A stretch of DNA of 64,000 bases, taken from Ruminococcus flavefaciens MA2007. Its GTDB lineage: Bacteria; Bacillota; Clostridia; Oscillospirales; Ruminococcaceae. The position numbers were made by a program, and so were the translations under genes. The notes under the pieces were generated by a model, which was given only the letters and a program-made list of their open reading frames with translations, was not told the DNA's origin and searched no databases. Positions 51,624-60,044 of this stretch are shown here, piece by piece. Every line of letters begins with the position of its first letter. Positions within the stretch are counted from its first letter, which is position 1. The DNA is taken from assembly GCF_000621845.1 (NCBI RefSeq), contig NZ_JHXF01000010.1, forward strand, positions 1 through 64,000. The letters are read 5' to 3'.

Positions 51624-52992
51624 CAGCTTGCTGTTCATATACGGGTTTCTGCCCGTTTCTATACTGCTTTTTTATATAACGCCGAAGAAGCTCCGCGAGC
51701 TGACTCTGCTTTTTCTGAGCATAATCTTTTGCGGTATGATAAGCCTTTATTTCCTGATATTCATGCTTGCATTTACTGCGCTGAATTACGGATTTTCACA
51801 TCTTATCAGCCGTCTGAGAAAAAATGAAAAGGCAGCGGCGATACCGCTTACAGTCGGTATTATAATCGACCTTGCTTCTCTGATAATATTCAGAACGGAT
51901 TATTTTACGCGGCTCCATGATTTTATGAGGGCTCCCGAAGGATTTTTCCCTGTGGGAATATCATTTTTCAGTCTTGCAGCTGTAGGCACTCTGATTGACA
52001 TATACAAGGGCAGGATAAAAGCCGAAAAAAACATAGTCCGCTTTTCGCTGTATTTTATGTTCTTCCCGAGACTTATCATGGGACCGCTTCTGCGGTACGG
52101 AGTTTTCAGAAGAATACTTGACAACCGCAGGGAAACTCCTGCAAATATCGGCATAGGAATGACGCTTTTTGTAAAAGGACTGGCTAAGAAGGTCATCGTT
52201 GCCGATGACCTGTATATTCTTTACACTGCGGTACAGAGCCAGAATGTCAAGGAAATATCCGCTGTTACTGCATGGCTGGGAATAATCGGCTTTGTGCTGT
52301 GTCTTTACTTTAATCTTTCGGGATTTGCCGATATGGGCATGGGCGTAGCCTACTGTTTCGGATATCGTATGCCTCAGAGCTTTAATTATCCGCTTGTAAG
52401 CACAAAGATAAAGTATTTTGCGGCAAGATGGCAGTCTCAGGTGATACAGTGGCTTAGAAGATACGTCACCAAGCCTTTATACGGCGTTTGCAGACACCGC
52501 TGGATAAAGGAGCTTGTATTCGTATTCGGCTGGACATTGTTCGGCATCTGGTACACTTTCAGTGCAAACGGCGCTTTATGGGGCTTGCTCATCGGCACAG
52601 CCGTTGTTATCGAGAGTCGTATCACCAAAAGAAAGATAATGGACATCACAGGTATAATTTATACTGCCTTTGTTATAATAATCTGCTTTGTTTTCATTGC
52701 GGGAAGCAGTCCCGCTTATTCGGGAAGATATCTGCTTGCAATGCTCTGCGGTAACGGAGTTATTGCCGATTCGCAGGCATTTTACCTGCTGAAATCATAT
52801 ATAGTCCTGCTGCTTGCGGCTATATATGCTGCCTCGGACCTGTTCCGGAATCTCATGACACGCTCGGGCAAAAAGAAGGTAAAAACTGTAATAACTGCTG
52901 TTTCGACTCTGGTAGTGCTTGCTGCATTGATAATCTGCACAGCGCTTCTTTCCTACAGCGGCAGCTCCGAAATGCTTATTATGAAACTTTAA
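51613..52992 (+). CDS. MBOAT-family membrane O-acyltransferase homologue, active-site His replaced
   Basis: The 459-residue protein has about ten membrane segments and the AlgI/DltB-type MBOAT landmarks: FFPVGISFFSLAAVGTLIDIYKG, FPRLIMGPLLRY, FADMGMGVAYCFGY and YFAARWQSQVIQWLRRYVTKPLYG. Two usually conserved histidines are changed: Gln274 in RWQ where AlgI has RWH, and Tyr314 in GIWY where the invariant active-site histidine (GLWHG) is expected. Known relatives move acyl groups across the membrane to exopolysaccharide or teichoic acid. Activity here is doubtful or of another kind. It is coupled to the DHHW gene 15 bases downstream. Confidence 0.85.
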   Translation: MVYSSLLFIYGFLPVSILLFYITPKKLRELTLLFLSIIFCGMISLYFLIFMLAFTALNYGFSHLISRLRKNEKAAAIPLTVGIIIDLASLIIFRTDYFTRLHDFMRAPEGFFPVGISFFSLAAVGTLIDIYKGRIKAEKNIVRFSLYFMFFPRLIMGPLLRYGVFRRILDNRRETPANIGIGMTLFVKGLAKKVIVADDLYILYTAVQSQNVKEISAVTAWLGIIGFVLCLYFNLSGFADMGMGVAYCFGYRMPQSFNYPLVSTKIKYFAARWQSQVIQWLRRYVTKPLYGVCRHRWIKELVFVFGWTLFGIWYTFSANGALWGLLIGTAVVIESRITKRKIMDITGIIYTAFVIIICFVFIAGSSPAYSGRYLLAMLCGNGVIADSQAFYLLKSYIVLLLAAIYAASDLFRNLMTRSGKKKVKTVITAVSTLVVLAALIICTALLSYSGSSEMLIMKL

Positions 52993-53007
52993 TGTGGGGT
53001 GGAGAAT

Positions 53008-54144
53008 ATGGCTAAAATTGCAAATAAGATTACAGCTGCGGTCACTCTCGCATACATTGTTTTTTTCGGAGCAGCTACAGCCTTCGGGAATAAGTCAGAG
53101 GTCTCCGATACCGAAAACAGGAGACTGGCGAAGCTGCCGAAGATAACTGCTGAAAAGCTTTATAACGGCGATACGTCAAAGGAGCTTGGCACGTATATCA
53201 CCGACCATTTTGCAGGTCGAAGCCTGTGGCTTTCCGCAAAGACTGCTTTGCAGACGGAGCTTTCCGAGAGCATTGTCAACGGTGTTTACGTGGGAAAGGA
53301 AAGGCTTCTTGACGTTGAGGCTTCACACAGAGCGCCTATATCCGTAAATGCTGATATTTTCAGCCGATATGCGGAGAATTATGACGGAACGGTCTATTTT
53401 GCGGCAATACCTGCTTCATCGGGAGTTTACGGCGATACTTTGCCTGCTTATATTGACAACCGCTCCGACAGTCAGCAGATCTCAGCATTATATGACTTCC
53501 TTGACAGTGACATAAGGAAAATAGACGCCTATAATATACTGAAAATGCTCAAGGATAACTATATTTATTATCGTAACGATACTAAATGGACGAGCTACGG
53601 GGCATACTGTGTATATAAAACTGTCGTTAAAAAACTTGGTTTTCAGCCCATATCCTATGATAAATATGCAATAGAGCACGTTACCGATGAATTCAGAGGC
53701 AATCTTTACAACAAAACGCTCTCAAAAAAGACAGAGGCGGATATTATAGATATCTATGAATATCCCGAAGGGGCGGAAGTGCTTACCTGCGTTTGCACCC
53801 GTGCGGACGGAAGTAAGTTCGAGGGAAGTCTCTATGACAGGAGCAGACTTGCTTCAAGCGATATGTATTCTATGTATCTTGGCGAGTCAGTGCCGTTTAT
53901 GAGGATATATACCTCTGCAAACACGGATAAAAAGCTCCTTGTCATCAAGGACAGCTATGCAGACTGCTTCATACCGTTTCTTGTACAGCATTACAGTGAG
54001 ATAGCTGTTGTTTCACCCGAAGATATGGAGGGCTCCATTTCAGATCATATCAATATCAACGACTATGGACAGACATTGTTCTTATTCGGCGTTGAAAACT
54101 TAGGCGACAGGAAAACACTTGAAAAGATAATCGAAAGGAAATGA
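53008..54144 (+). CDS. DHHW family protein (AlgJ/AlgX-like), partner of the MBOAT
   Basis: The 378-residue protein has an N-terminal membrane anchor (about 8-27), the DTENRRLAKLPK segment typical of DHHW proteins, and an SGNH-hydrolase-like domain with KDSY (Ser316). The defining DHHW motif reads DTKW here (Asp191-Trp194), so the expected catalytic His is Lys193, while Asp and Ser remain. Such proteins usually complete acyl transfer to extracellular polymers with an MBOAT partner. The ATG at 53008 is used; the GTG at 52999 overlaps the ribosome binding site. Confidence 0.83.
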   Translation: MAKIANKITAAVTLAYIVFFGAATAFGNKSEVSDTENRRLAKLPKITAEKLYNGDTSKELGTYITDHFAGRSLWLSAKTALQTELSESIVNGVYVGKERLLDVEASHRAPISVNADIFSRYAENYDGTVYFAAIPASSGVYGDTLPAYIDNRSDSQQISALYDFLDSDIRKIDAYNILKMLKDNYIYYRNDTKWTSYGAYCVYKTVVKKLGFQPISYDKYAIEHVTDEFRGNLYNKTLSKKTEADIIDIYEYPEGAEVLTCVCTRADGSKFEGSLYDRSRLASSDMYSMYLGESVPFMRIYTSANTDKKLLVIKDSYADCFIPFLVQHYSEIAVVSPEDMEGSISDHININDYGQTLFLFGVENLGDRKTLEKIIERK

Positions 54145-54149
54145 AAGTT

Positions 54150-54929
54150 ATGAAAGCATTGATAACAGGCGCTACATCAGGTATCGGACAGAGCTTTGCG
54201 GCTAAACTTGCAAAAAGAGGCTGGTCGCTTATTCTTACAGGCAGAAACGAGAAAAAGCTGAAAGAATTACAGGAATCTCTCGGCGGAAATATCGAGATAA
54301 TCGCTGCCGACCTTGCAAAAAAAGAGGACGTTTTCAGGGTTTACGAGTTTTGCAAAGGTAAAGACGTGGATATGCTCATAAATAATGCAGGCTACGGTCT
54401 TTTCGGCAAGTTTGAGGATACAGACCTTGATGACGAAGTAAATATGATAAACGTAAATATCACGGCGCTTCATATCCTGACTAAGCTTTTCCTGCGTGAT
54501 TTCAAGAAAAAAGACCACGGAACCATACTCAATGTTGCTTCTGCCGCAGGCTTTATGGCAGGACCTCTCATGGCGGCTTATTACGGCTCAAAGAATTACG
54601 TTTTGAAGCTGTCTGTAGCTATCTGGGAGGAGCTCCGCAGAGACCGCTCCAATGTAAAGATAACAGTGCTCTGCCCGGGACCTGTTGATACCAATTTCAA
54701 TAACCGCGCAGGCGTAAGCTTTTCCGTAAAGCCAATAACAGCTGATTTTGCTGCGGAATATGCGCTGAAAAGAGCATTCAGCGGAAAGCTTTTCGCAATT
54801 CCCGGACTTTTTGTAAAGTTTGGCACTATTGCTCCGAGATTTGTTCCGCAGAAAATGCTGTCGGCTATAGTTTACAATATCCAGAGTGCAAAAAAGACAT
54901 CTGACGGAAAGGAAAAGGCTCTTAAATAA
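54150..54929 (+). CDS. Short-chain dehydrogenase/reductase
   Basis: The 259-residue classical SDR has the NAD(P)-binding TGATSGIGQ (residues 6-14), NNAGYG, a catalytic Ser in NVASAAG and the YxxxK pair in YYGSKNYV, then CPGPVDTNF. It resembles the DltE/YqjQ-like group, with a C-terminal hydrophobic extension. The substrate is unknown. The ATG at 54150 is nine bases after AAGGAA; the ATG at 54141 touches that site and overlaps the previous stop. Confidence 0.88.
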   Translation: MKALITGATSGIGQSFAAKLAKRGWSLILTGRNEKKLKELQESLGGNIEIIAADLAKKEDVFRVYEFCKGKDVDMLINNAGYGLFGKFEDTDLDDEVNMINVNITALHILTKLFLRDFKKKDHGTILNVASAAGFMAGPLMAAYYGSKNYVLKLSVAIWEELRRDRSNVKITVLCPGPVDTNFNNRAGVSFSVKPITADFAAEYALKRAFSGKLFAIPGLFVKFGTIAPRFVPQKMLSAIVYNIQSAKKTSDGKEKALK

Positions 54930-55468
54930 TGAGAGATATCAGCTACAGAGTGGCGCTGGGAGGCATAGTTTCTGCGCTTTGTCTTGTGACTATGTTCCTT
55001 GCGGGAGTTCTCCCTGCGCTTTATCTGCTGCTTCCCGGGATAGCAGGCATACTGCTCATGATAATAGCTGTGGAGGTAAACACAGCATGGGCTTTTCTGA
55101 CATATATTGCAGTCAGTCTGCTGTCACTGTTCATCACCTTTGATAAAGAAGCGGCGCTAATATTTATAATGCTGTTCGGACATTATCCGATATTGAGGTT
55201 TTATATCCAGAAAATCCCTCTGCGGCTTTTAAGACTGCTGATTAAGCTGTTTATATTCAATGTCTGCATTATCGGTTATTTCTATGTAACGGTTTATATA
55301 CTTGGACTTGACGATCTGCTGGAGGAATTTGACGATTTCGGCAAATACGGAGCATACATACTGCTCGGTATTACCAATCTTATCTTCCTTGTGTACGATA
55401 TAGACCTTGATTTCATGCATAATCTTTATAAAAAGAGGATAATGCCGAAGTTCCGCAAAAAAAGATAG
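54929..55468 (+). CDS. Multi-pass membrane protein of unknown function
   Basis: The 179-residue protein has five predicted membrane segments, among them VALGGIVSALCLVTMFLAG (about 8-27), 30-50, 52-75 and the last near 144-160, and a basic C-terminus (KKRIMPKFRKKR). The N-terminal pattern recalls the substrate-binding S component of ECF transporters, but I do not recognise a family. It starts in the last base of the SDR stop codon and ends the operon at a terminator. Confidence 0.7.
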   Translation: MRDISYRVALGGIVSALCLVTMFLAGVLPALYLLLPGIAGILLMIIAVEVNTAWAFLTYIAVSLLSLFITFDKEAALIFIMLFGHYPILRFYIQKIPLRLLRLLIKLFIFNVCIIGYFYVTVYILGLDDLLEEFDDFGKYGAYILLGITNLIFLVYDIDLDFMHNLYKKRIMPKFRKKR

Positions 55469-55505
55469 ACCATGCCATTCGCTGATTATGGTATGGTCTG
55501 TTTTT
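55467..55505 (+). terminator. Rho-independent terminator
   Basis: Arms AGACCATGCCAT/ATGGTATGGTCT (one G-T pair), then TGTTTTT. It closes the operon ending at 55468. Confidence 0.85.
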
Positions 55506-55578
55506 ATGCTTGAACCTTTAAAGCACAGTATTTTGCGCTTTGAAGTGAATATAAGTAATAATTATTGCTGTAAATAAT

Positions 55579-55625
55579 AATGTCAACTATTTATACTTGA
55601 TTTATTGACATTTATATGATATAAT
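55579..55625 (+). promoter_or_regulatory. Predicted mtnN promoter with flanking inverted repeat
   Basis: -35 TTGATT (55597-55602), 17-base spacer, -10 TATAAT (55620-55625). A perfect inverted repeat, AATGTCAA (55579-55586) and TTGACATT (55605-55612), brackets the -35 and could be an operator. Confidence 0.6.
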
Positions 55626-55656
55626 GACTATGTAATATTTTTAATGGAGTGATTTA

Positions 55657-56334
55657 ATGAACACTATTGCTATCATCGGAGCAATGCCTTCTGAGCTGGC
55701 TGACATAAGAGCTATTCTCGGCAAGGGCGAGATAAAGCGTATCTCTGGCTTCGATTTTTACATCAATGATAGAAACGGCAAAACTGTTATCAATGCCTGC
55801 TGTGGTATCGCAAAGGTAAACGCAGCGCTTTGTACACAGGTTATGATCGATAATTTTCACCCTGACTGTGTGATAAATACGGGCATTGCAGGCGGAATGA
55901 ACAGTGCGGTAAAGGTCTGTGATATCGTTATTTCCACAGAGGTGCTTCCTCACGATCTCGATCTTCACTTCTTGAAGGACTATCCGCCCTACTGCGCAAT
56001 ATTCAAGGCTGATGGCGGGCTCATGGATATCGCAGAAAAGGTATGCGGAGAGTTTGGAGTGAAGTCCTTCAGAGGACGTATCGTATCAGGCGAAGCATTC
56101 ATCTCAAGCAATGAGGTAAAGAATGTTATTCAGGAAAAGTTTGATCCGTATGCCGTTGATATGGAGAGTGCCGCAGTTGGTCACTGCTGTTATCTCAATG
56201 AGCTTCCGTTTGTAAGTGTGCGCTGTATTTCCGACAATGCAGACGACGAGGGAGCAATGTCATTTGACGAATTTGAAAAAATAGCTGCAAAGCGTGTTGC
56301 GGAAATAGTTCTGCGCATGGCTGAGCTGCTGTGA
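55657..56334 (+). CDS. mtnN: 5'-methylthioadenosine/S-adenosylhomocysteine nucleosidase
   Basis: The 225-residue protein has the MTAN landmarks: AIIGAMPSELADI at the start, INTGIAGGMNSAVKVCDIVIS, SGEAFISSN and the catalytic VDMESAAVGHCC, followed by RCISDNAD. It splits methylthioadenosine and S-adenosylhomocysteine, recycling by-products of SAM-using enzymes. A dockerin-protein gene follows 14 bases after the stop codon. Confidence 0.93.
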   Translation: MNTIAIIGAMPSELADIRAILGKGEIKRISGFDFYINDRNGKTVINACCGIAKVNAALCTQVMIDNFHPDCVINTGIAGGMNSAVKVCDIVISTEVLPHDLDLHFLKDYPPYCAIFKADGGLMDIAEKVCGEFGVKSFRGRIVSGEAFISSNEVKNVIQEKFDPYAVDMESAAVGHCCYLNELPFVSVRCISDNADDEGAMSFDEFEKIAAKRVAEIVLRMAELL

Positions 56335-56348
56335 AAGGAGTATTTTAT

Positions 56349-57257
56349 ATGAAAAAGGTTGTATCAATTATTTCTGCATTGGCTCTTACTGTAGGTATGG
56401 CTGCTTCGCTCAGTGCAAATGCTGCTGACAGCGCAGCTCCAATAGTAAGCTTTAGTGCTAAGGCACAGGCGGATAAGGGAGTTGAACTGCTTGCAGGCGG
56501 TGATGTAGTGTATGTCAACAAAAAAGCAGCTGACGCTAACGGTGCTGTAGTTTCTTCTGAGGTTTATCTTAGTGATAGTAATGCAGCTGCCGGTTGGGTA
56601 TGTGTAAGATGGGCTTGCGAAAAGCAGGGACTTACTCTCCAGAATATCAAGGAGCCTGCTACAAAGCCTTATAAGAGCTACACTAACGACACAATTGTTT
56701 CTGAAAAAACAAAATCAGACGGAGTTAAGGTATTATCAGCTCTTTACTGTGATGATAAGGTACCTACAGACGGTAAATTAAAGCCATTACAGCTTACAGG
56801 TGAAAAGAGCGATTCATATCCGCTTGCTACATTTGATGCTGCTGTAGATAAGTCTGCTGCAGGCAGCTATGATATAACAGTTTACAATAAGAATCAGAGC
56901 TTTACTTATGTAACCTACCGTACAGGCGATAGTCCTGAGTACGCTCCTGACAGCGAAAAGAACAAGCTTATCTGCAAGGAGCTTCGCATAAATGTTTCCG
57001 ACAGACTTCTCGGTGATGTGAACAACGACGGCAAGATAAATGCAGTTGACGCTTCCGAGATACTCTCTGCTTATGCAAATATTGCAACAAGCAGACCGGT
57101 AGGTCTTTCAGATGAGTCTCTCGCTGCTGCTGATGTAAACGGCGACCGTTCAGTAAATGCAGTTGATGCTTCAAATGTACTCAGCTTCTATGCTTACCAG
57201 AGCACATCGAACGCAGATAAGAGCAAAACTCTCAATAATTACATTCAAAAGGGTTAA
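56349..57257 (+). CDS. Small secreted dockerin protein of unknown function
   Basis: The 302-residue protein has a signal peptide (about 1-25, ending ANAA), a 190-residue domain that I do not recognise (possible cohesin-like or jelly-roll beta fold: YVNKKAADANGAVVSSEVYLSD, then AAGSYDITVYNKNQSF), and a type I dockerin (about 222-285) with two good calcium loops: GDVNNDGKINAVDASEIL and ADVNGDRSVNAVDASNVL. No catalytic motif is visible. The ATG at 56349 follows AAAGGAG; the frame from 56331 is not used. It is cotranscribed with mtnN, an odd pairing. Confidence 0.82.
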   Translation: MKKVVSIISALALTVGMAASLSANAADSAAPIVSFSAKAQADKGVELLAGGDVVYVNKKAADANGAVVSSEVYLSDSNAAAGWVCVRWACEKQGLTLQNIKEPATKPYKSYTNDTIVSEKTKSDGVKVLSALYCDDKVPTDGKLKPLQLTGEKSDSYPLATFDAAVDKSAAGSYDITVYNKNQSFTYVTYRTGDSPEYAPDSEKNKLICKELRINVSDRLLGDVNNDGKINAVDASEILSAYANIATSRPVGLSDESLAAADVNGDRSVNAVDASNVLSFYAYQSTSNADKSKTLNNYIQKG

Positions 57258-57273
57258 TAGTCCGAAATAATAT

Positions 57274-57307
57274 AAAAAGCAGCTGTATTTCAGCTGCTTT
57301 TGTTTTT
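57274..57307 (+). terminator. Rho-independent terminator after the dockerin gene
   Basis: Arms AAAAGCAGCTG/CAGCTGCTTTT, then TGTTTTT. Confidence 0.85.
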
Positions 57308-57312
57308 CTGTT

Positions 57313-57339
57313 AAGAAAAAAGAAGCGCTTATTGCGCTC
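57313..57339 (-). terminator. Terminator of the symporter gene
   Basis: On the minus strand, arms AGCGC/GCGCT with a short loop followed by a T-rich run, 10 bases after the stop at 57349. Confidence 0.6.
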
Positions 57340-57348
57340 CTTTAAATT

Positions 57349-58938
57349 TTATTTTGCAGATAAACTGCTGAATGCATTGTCTACTACCTTCTTGTCAGGA
57401 GCCTTAGTAAATGAGCTTACTATCGGAACGATAAGAAGTGAGACAATCATTGCAAATGCGCCTGCGTTGATAGGTGACAGAAGCTGAAGCGGACAGTTGA
57501 GGTCGATAACAGCCTGCTTGATACCGCTGAATGCTTCGATGTTAAAGCTGAATAAGAGCATATGTGTTACGCTGATACCAACACCTGTTATCATGCTTGC
57601 TGCTACAGCAGCCTTTGAAGCCTTCTTCATGAATAAGCCATAGAGGAATGGTCCGAGGAATGCTCCCGAAAGTGCGCCCCATGAGTAAGACATGAGAGTT
57701 GATATGGAAGCGTTTTTATGACAGGCGATCAACACTGAAATAACGAGGAATACTGCGATGAATATTCGCATGAACATTACCTGATGCTTGTCGTCGAAGT
57801 TCTTGATACGCGGCTTGATAAGGTCATTTGTAAGAGTAGAGCTTGATGTGAGAACCAGTGAAGAAAGAGTTGAAAGTGAAGCTGAAAGAACCAGCACAAC
57901 TACAAGACCAATAAGGAGATTCGGGAGTGCCTGATGAATAAGAGCAGGTACCATAGTATCGTAAACTGGCTTGCCGTTTACAGTTTCGATGAATGCTCTG
58001 CCTGAGCTGTCAGCACTGTCAAGTGTGCAGTAGAGTCTTACGAATCCGCCCATGAAGTATGAGCCGCCTGCAACTACGATAGCGAAGAATGTGGAAATAA
58101 TTGCACCCTTCTTGATAGCCTGCTCGTCCTTGATAGCGTAGAACTTCTGCACCATCTGAGGGAGTCCCCATGTACCGAGAGATGTAAGGATAACAACACC
58201 GAGGAGGTTTATCGGATCAGGTCCGAAGAGTGAACCAAGTGTGCCTGTCTCTGTCTTGCTGTCGGAAATAGTATTCAGAGCGTCCAGAGCAGCAGAGAGA
58301 CCGTCCTTCTTCTGAACTGTAAGAGCAACAACAGTACCGATACCGATAAGCATGATGATTCCCTGGAAGAAATCGTTGAGAGCTGTTGCCTTGTAGCCGC
58401 CGAGTGTAACGTAGATAGCTGAAAGAACAGCCATTGCGATGATTATGATAGTACCGCCGTTTTCACCGAGGTCAAAGACCATACCGAAAAGACGTGAGAG
58501 TCCGTTGTATACAGAAGCTGTATATGGGATAAGGAAAATAAATACGATAAGAGCAGAAGCAGTCTTGAGTCCCTTTGAGTCAAATCTGTGCTCGAAGTAC
58601 TCAGGCATTGTCTTAGCTCCCAGATGATTTGTCATAAGACGGGTTCTTTTACCAATGAGGAAAAAGGGGATAAGGCTTCCGATAATGGCATTGCCTATAC
58701 CGACCCATGTTGCAGATGCACCGTACATCCAGCCGAATTGACCGGCATAACCGATGAATACAACTGCTGAGAAATATGTAGTACCGTATGAGAAAGCAGT
58801 CAGCCATGAACCAACGCTTCTTCCGCCAAGCATAAAGTCCTCGGAGGACTTGGTACGTCTTGACATATAGAGTCCGATACTTACCATTATTGCTACGTAA
58901 ATAGCGAGAATGACGAATGTTGCGGCTTGTGAGCCCAT
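57349..58938 (-). CDS. Sodium:solute symporter (SSS family)
   Basis: The 529-residue protein has about 13 membrane segments and SSS-family landmarks: YMSRRTKSSEDFMLGGRSVGSWLTAFSYGTTYFSAV at the start and GGYKATALNDFFQGIIM near residue 190. Members couple sodium entry to uptake of proline, pantothenate, sugars or organic acids; the substrate is not assignable here. The ATG at 58938 follows AAAGGA; a longer GTG frame starting at 58962 contains that site. It has its own promoter and terminator. Confidence 0.9.
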   Translation of the reverse strand: MGSQAATFVILAIYVAIMVSIGLYMSRRTKSSEDFMLGGRSVGSWLTAFSYGTTYFSAVVFIGYAGQFGWMYGASATWVGIGNAIIGSLIPFFLIGKRTRLMTNHLGAKTMPEYFEHRFDSKGLKTASALIVFIFLIPYTASVYNGLSRLFGMVFDLGENGGTIIIIAMAVLSAIYVTLGGYKATALNDFFQGIIMLIGIGTVVALTVQKKDGLSAALDALNTISDSKTETGTLGSLFGPDPINLLGVVILTSLGTWGLPQMVQKFYAIKDEQAIKKGAIISTFFAIVVAGGSYFMGGFVRLYCTLDSADSSGRAFIETVNGKPVYDTMVPALIHQALPNLLIGLVVVLVLSASLSTLSSLVLTSSSTLTNDLIKPRIKNFDDKHQVMFMRIFIAVFLVISVLIACHKNASISTLMSYSWGALSGAFLGPFLYGLFMKKASKAAVAASMITGVGISVTHMLLFSFNIEAFSGIKQAVIDLNCPLQLLSPINAGAFAMIVSLLIVPIVSSFTKAPDKKVVDNAFSSLSAK

Positions 58939-59025
58939 TAATATCGCGTCCTTTCGTATCACTTTACAGTTTTTATGTCATAAACTTGTAAAGCTTTAAA
59001 TGAATAAAGTAATTGACCGAGTTTA

Positions 59026-59054
59026 ATTATACTATATTATAATAATAATGTCAA
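59026..59054 (-). promoter_or_regulatory. Predicted promoter of the symporter gene
   Basis: Minus-strand -35 TTGACA (59054-59049) and -10 TATAAT (59031-59026), 17-base spacer: a consensus promoter. Confidence 0.8.
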
Positions 59055-59105
59055 TAGTAATTTTCAAAATATAAATAAAATAAAATTTTAAGCTATAATA
59101 AGGCT

Positions 59106-59561
59106 TCAGTTTATGATTTCAGTCTCAACAATTCTGAATCCGATACTTTCATATAATGAAACGGCTTTTTGATTCCACTCGGCAGCATGGAGCGTTATCG
59201 GTTCGGAGTTCAGGCTTCTTATGAAGTGAACTGCCCACAGAAGAAGCTGTCTGCCATAGCCCTTATGCTGATACTCGGGAGCAACAATGAGGTCATCTAT
59301 CTCATTTCCGTAACAGGCAACTGAGCCGATAAACTTATCATTTATAATCAGCAGATTGATATTGCATAGCTTGTCTGATATCTGGTCTATATCGTTGAGG
59401 AAATCATAAGGCTTGATATCGAGAGCTGTGCGCATTTCACGGAAACAATCATTATATATTCTCTGATATTCGCTGTAATATTTCATATCAAACGGAATAC
59501 ACGAAATATCGCAGGGGATATTTGCATTTCCGTCAAGCTGCATTTTGTATACTTTTATCAT
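59106..59561 (-). CDS. GNAT family N-acetyltransferase
   Basis: A 151-residue protein with the acetyl-CoA segment LIVAPEYQHKGYGRQLLLWAV and the late WNQKAVSLYESIGFRIVE typical of GNAT enzymes. The substrate is unknown. It lies upstream of the symporter gene on the same strand but is separated from it by a strong promoter. Its composition is more AT-rich than most neighbours. Confidence 0.85.
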   Translation of the reverse strand: MIKVYKMQLDGNANIPCDISCIPFDMKYYSEYQRIYNDCFREMRTALDIKPYDFLNDIDQISDKLCNINLLIINDKFIGSVACYGNEIDDLIVAPEYQHKGYGRQLLLWAVHFIRSLNSEPITLHAAEWNQKAVSLYESIGFRIVETEIIN

Positions 59562-59585
59562 ATCATCACCGTCCTTGATACGGAT

Positions 59586-59616
59586 ATAAAAATAACGCCT
59601 CGCTTAAAGCGAGGCG
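59586..59616 (-). terminator. Terminator of the tRNA unit
   Basis: Minus-strand arms CGCCTCGC/GCGAGGCG with a short loop, followed by TTATTTTTAT, just after tRNA-Leu. Confidence 0.85.
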
Positions 59617-59620
59617 CAAG

Positions 59621-59704
59621 TGCCGCTGACCGGACTTGAACCGGTACGATATTGCTACCGAGGGATTTTAAGTCCCTTGTGTCTGCCAATTCCACCACAG
59701 CGGC
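59621..59704 (-). tRNA. tRNA-Leu (anticodon TAA)
   Basis: The 84-base class II cloverleaf has acceptor arms GCCGCTG/CAGCGGC, anticodon stem AGGGA/TCCCT with loop CTTAAAA (anticodon TAA), a long variable arm, and T loop GTTCAAGTC. The discriminator is A and CCA is not encoded. It reads UUA and UUG codons and is second in a two-tRNA unit. Confidence 0.95.
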
Positions 59705-59708
59705 ATAT

Positions 59709-59741
59709 GAGCGGTATATCCCGAAAACAGGATATACCGCT
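59709..59741. other. Perfect 12-bp inverted repeat between two tRNA genes
   Basis: Arms AGCGGTATATCC/GGATATACCGCT with a nine-base loop lie in the tRNA-Pro to tRNA-Leu spacer. No T-run follows on the minus strand, so it is more likely a processing hairpin than a terminator. Confidence 0.5.
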
Positions 59742-59746
59742 GTTTC

Positions 59747-59823
59747 TGGTCGAGGTGACAGGATTTGAACCTGCGGCCCCTACGTCCCGAACGTAGTACT
59801 CTACCAAACTGAGCCACACCTCG
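59747..59823 (-). tRNA. tRNA-Pro (anticodon CGG)
   Basis: The 77-base cloverleaf has acceptor arms CGAGGTG/CACCTCG, discriminator A and an encoded CCA, anticodon stem CTACG/CGTAG with loop TTCGGGA (anticodon CGG), and T loop GTTCAAATC. It reads CCG. Confidence 0.95.
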
Positions 59824-59834
59824 ACAGTATAAAT

Positions 59835-59863
59835 ATTATACTACAAATGAGGAGTAATGTCAA
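59835..59863 (-). promoter_or_regulatory. Predicted promoter of the tRNA unit
   Basis: Minus-strand -35 TTGACA (59863-59858) and -10 TATAAT (59840-59835), 17-base spacer, about 12 bases before tRNA-Pro: a consensus promoter, as expected for stable RNA. Confidence 0.85.
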
Positions 59864-59963
59864 GTATAAATAAAATCGACATAATTATTTTTATTTTTTT
59901 ACAATTGTTTTGGTGCTTTACAGATATTTTTTAAGAGATAATTGATTTGTAACCGTTTTTAAC

Positions 59964-59992
59964 TTGACAATCCATGAGAAAGAGTGTAAAAT
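59964..59992 (+). promoter_or_regulatory. Predicted promoter of the clostripain-family gene
   Basis: TTGACA (59964-59969), 17-base spacer, TAAAAT (59987-59992), with a leader of about 45 bases. Confidence 0.75.
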
Positions 59993-60044
59993 ATACTAAT
60001 GTAGGCATATTTAGCCACATAATGAGTTTTTTACGGAGGTTATT

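Noticed and set aside
55605..55625. TTGACA followed by TATAAT upstream of mtnN
   Set aside because: The spacer is only nine bases. TTGATT at 55597 gives the correct 17-base spacing, so the TTGACA is treated as part of an inverted repeat.
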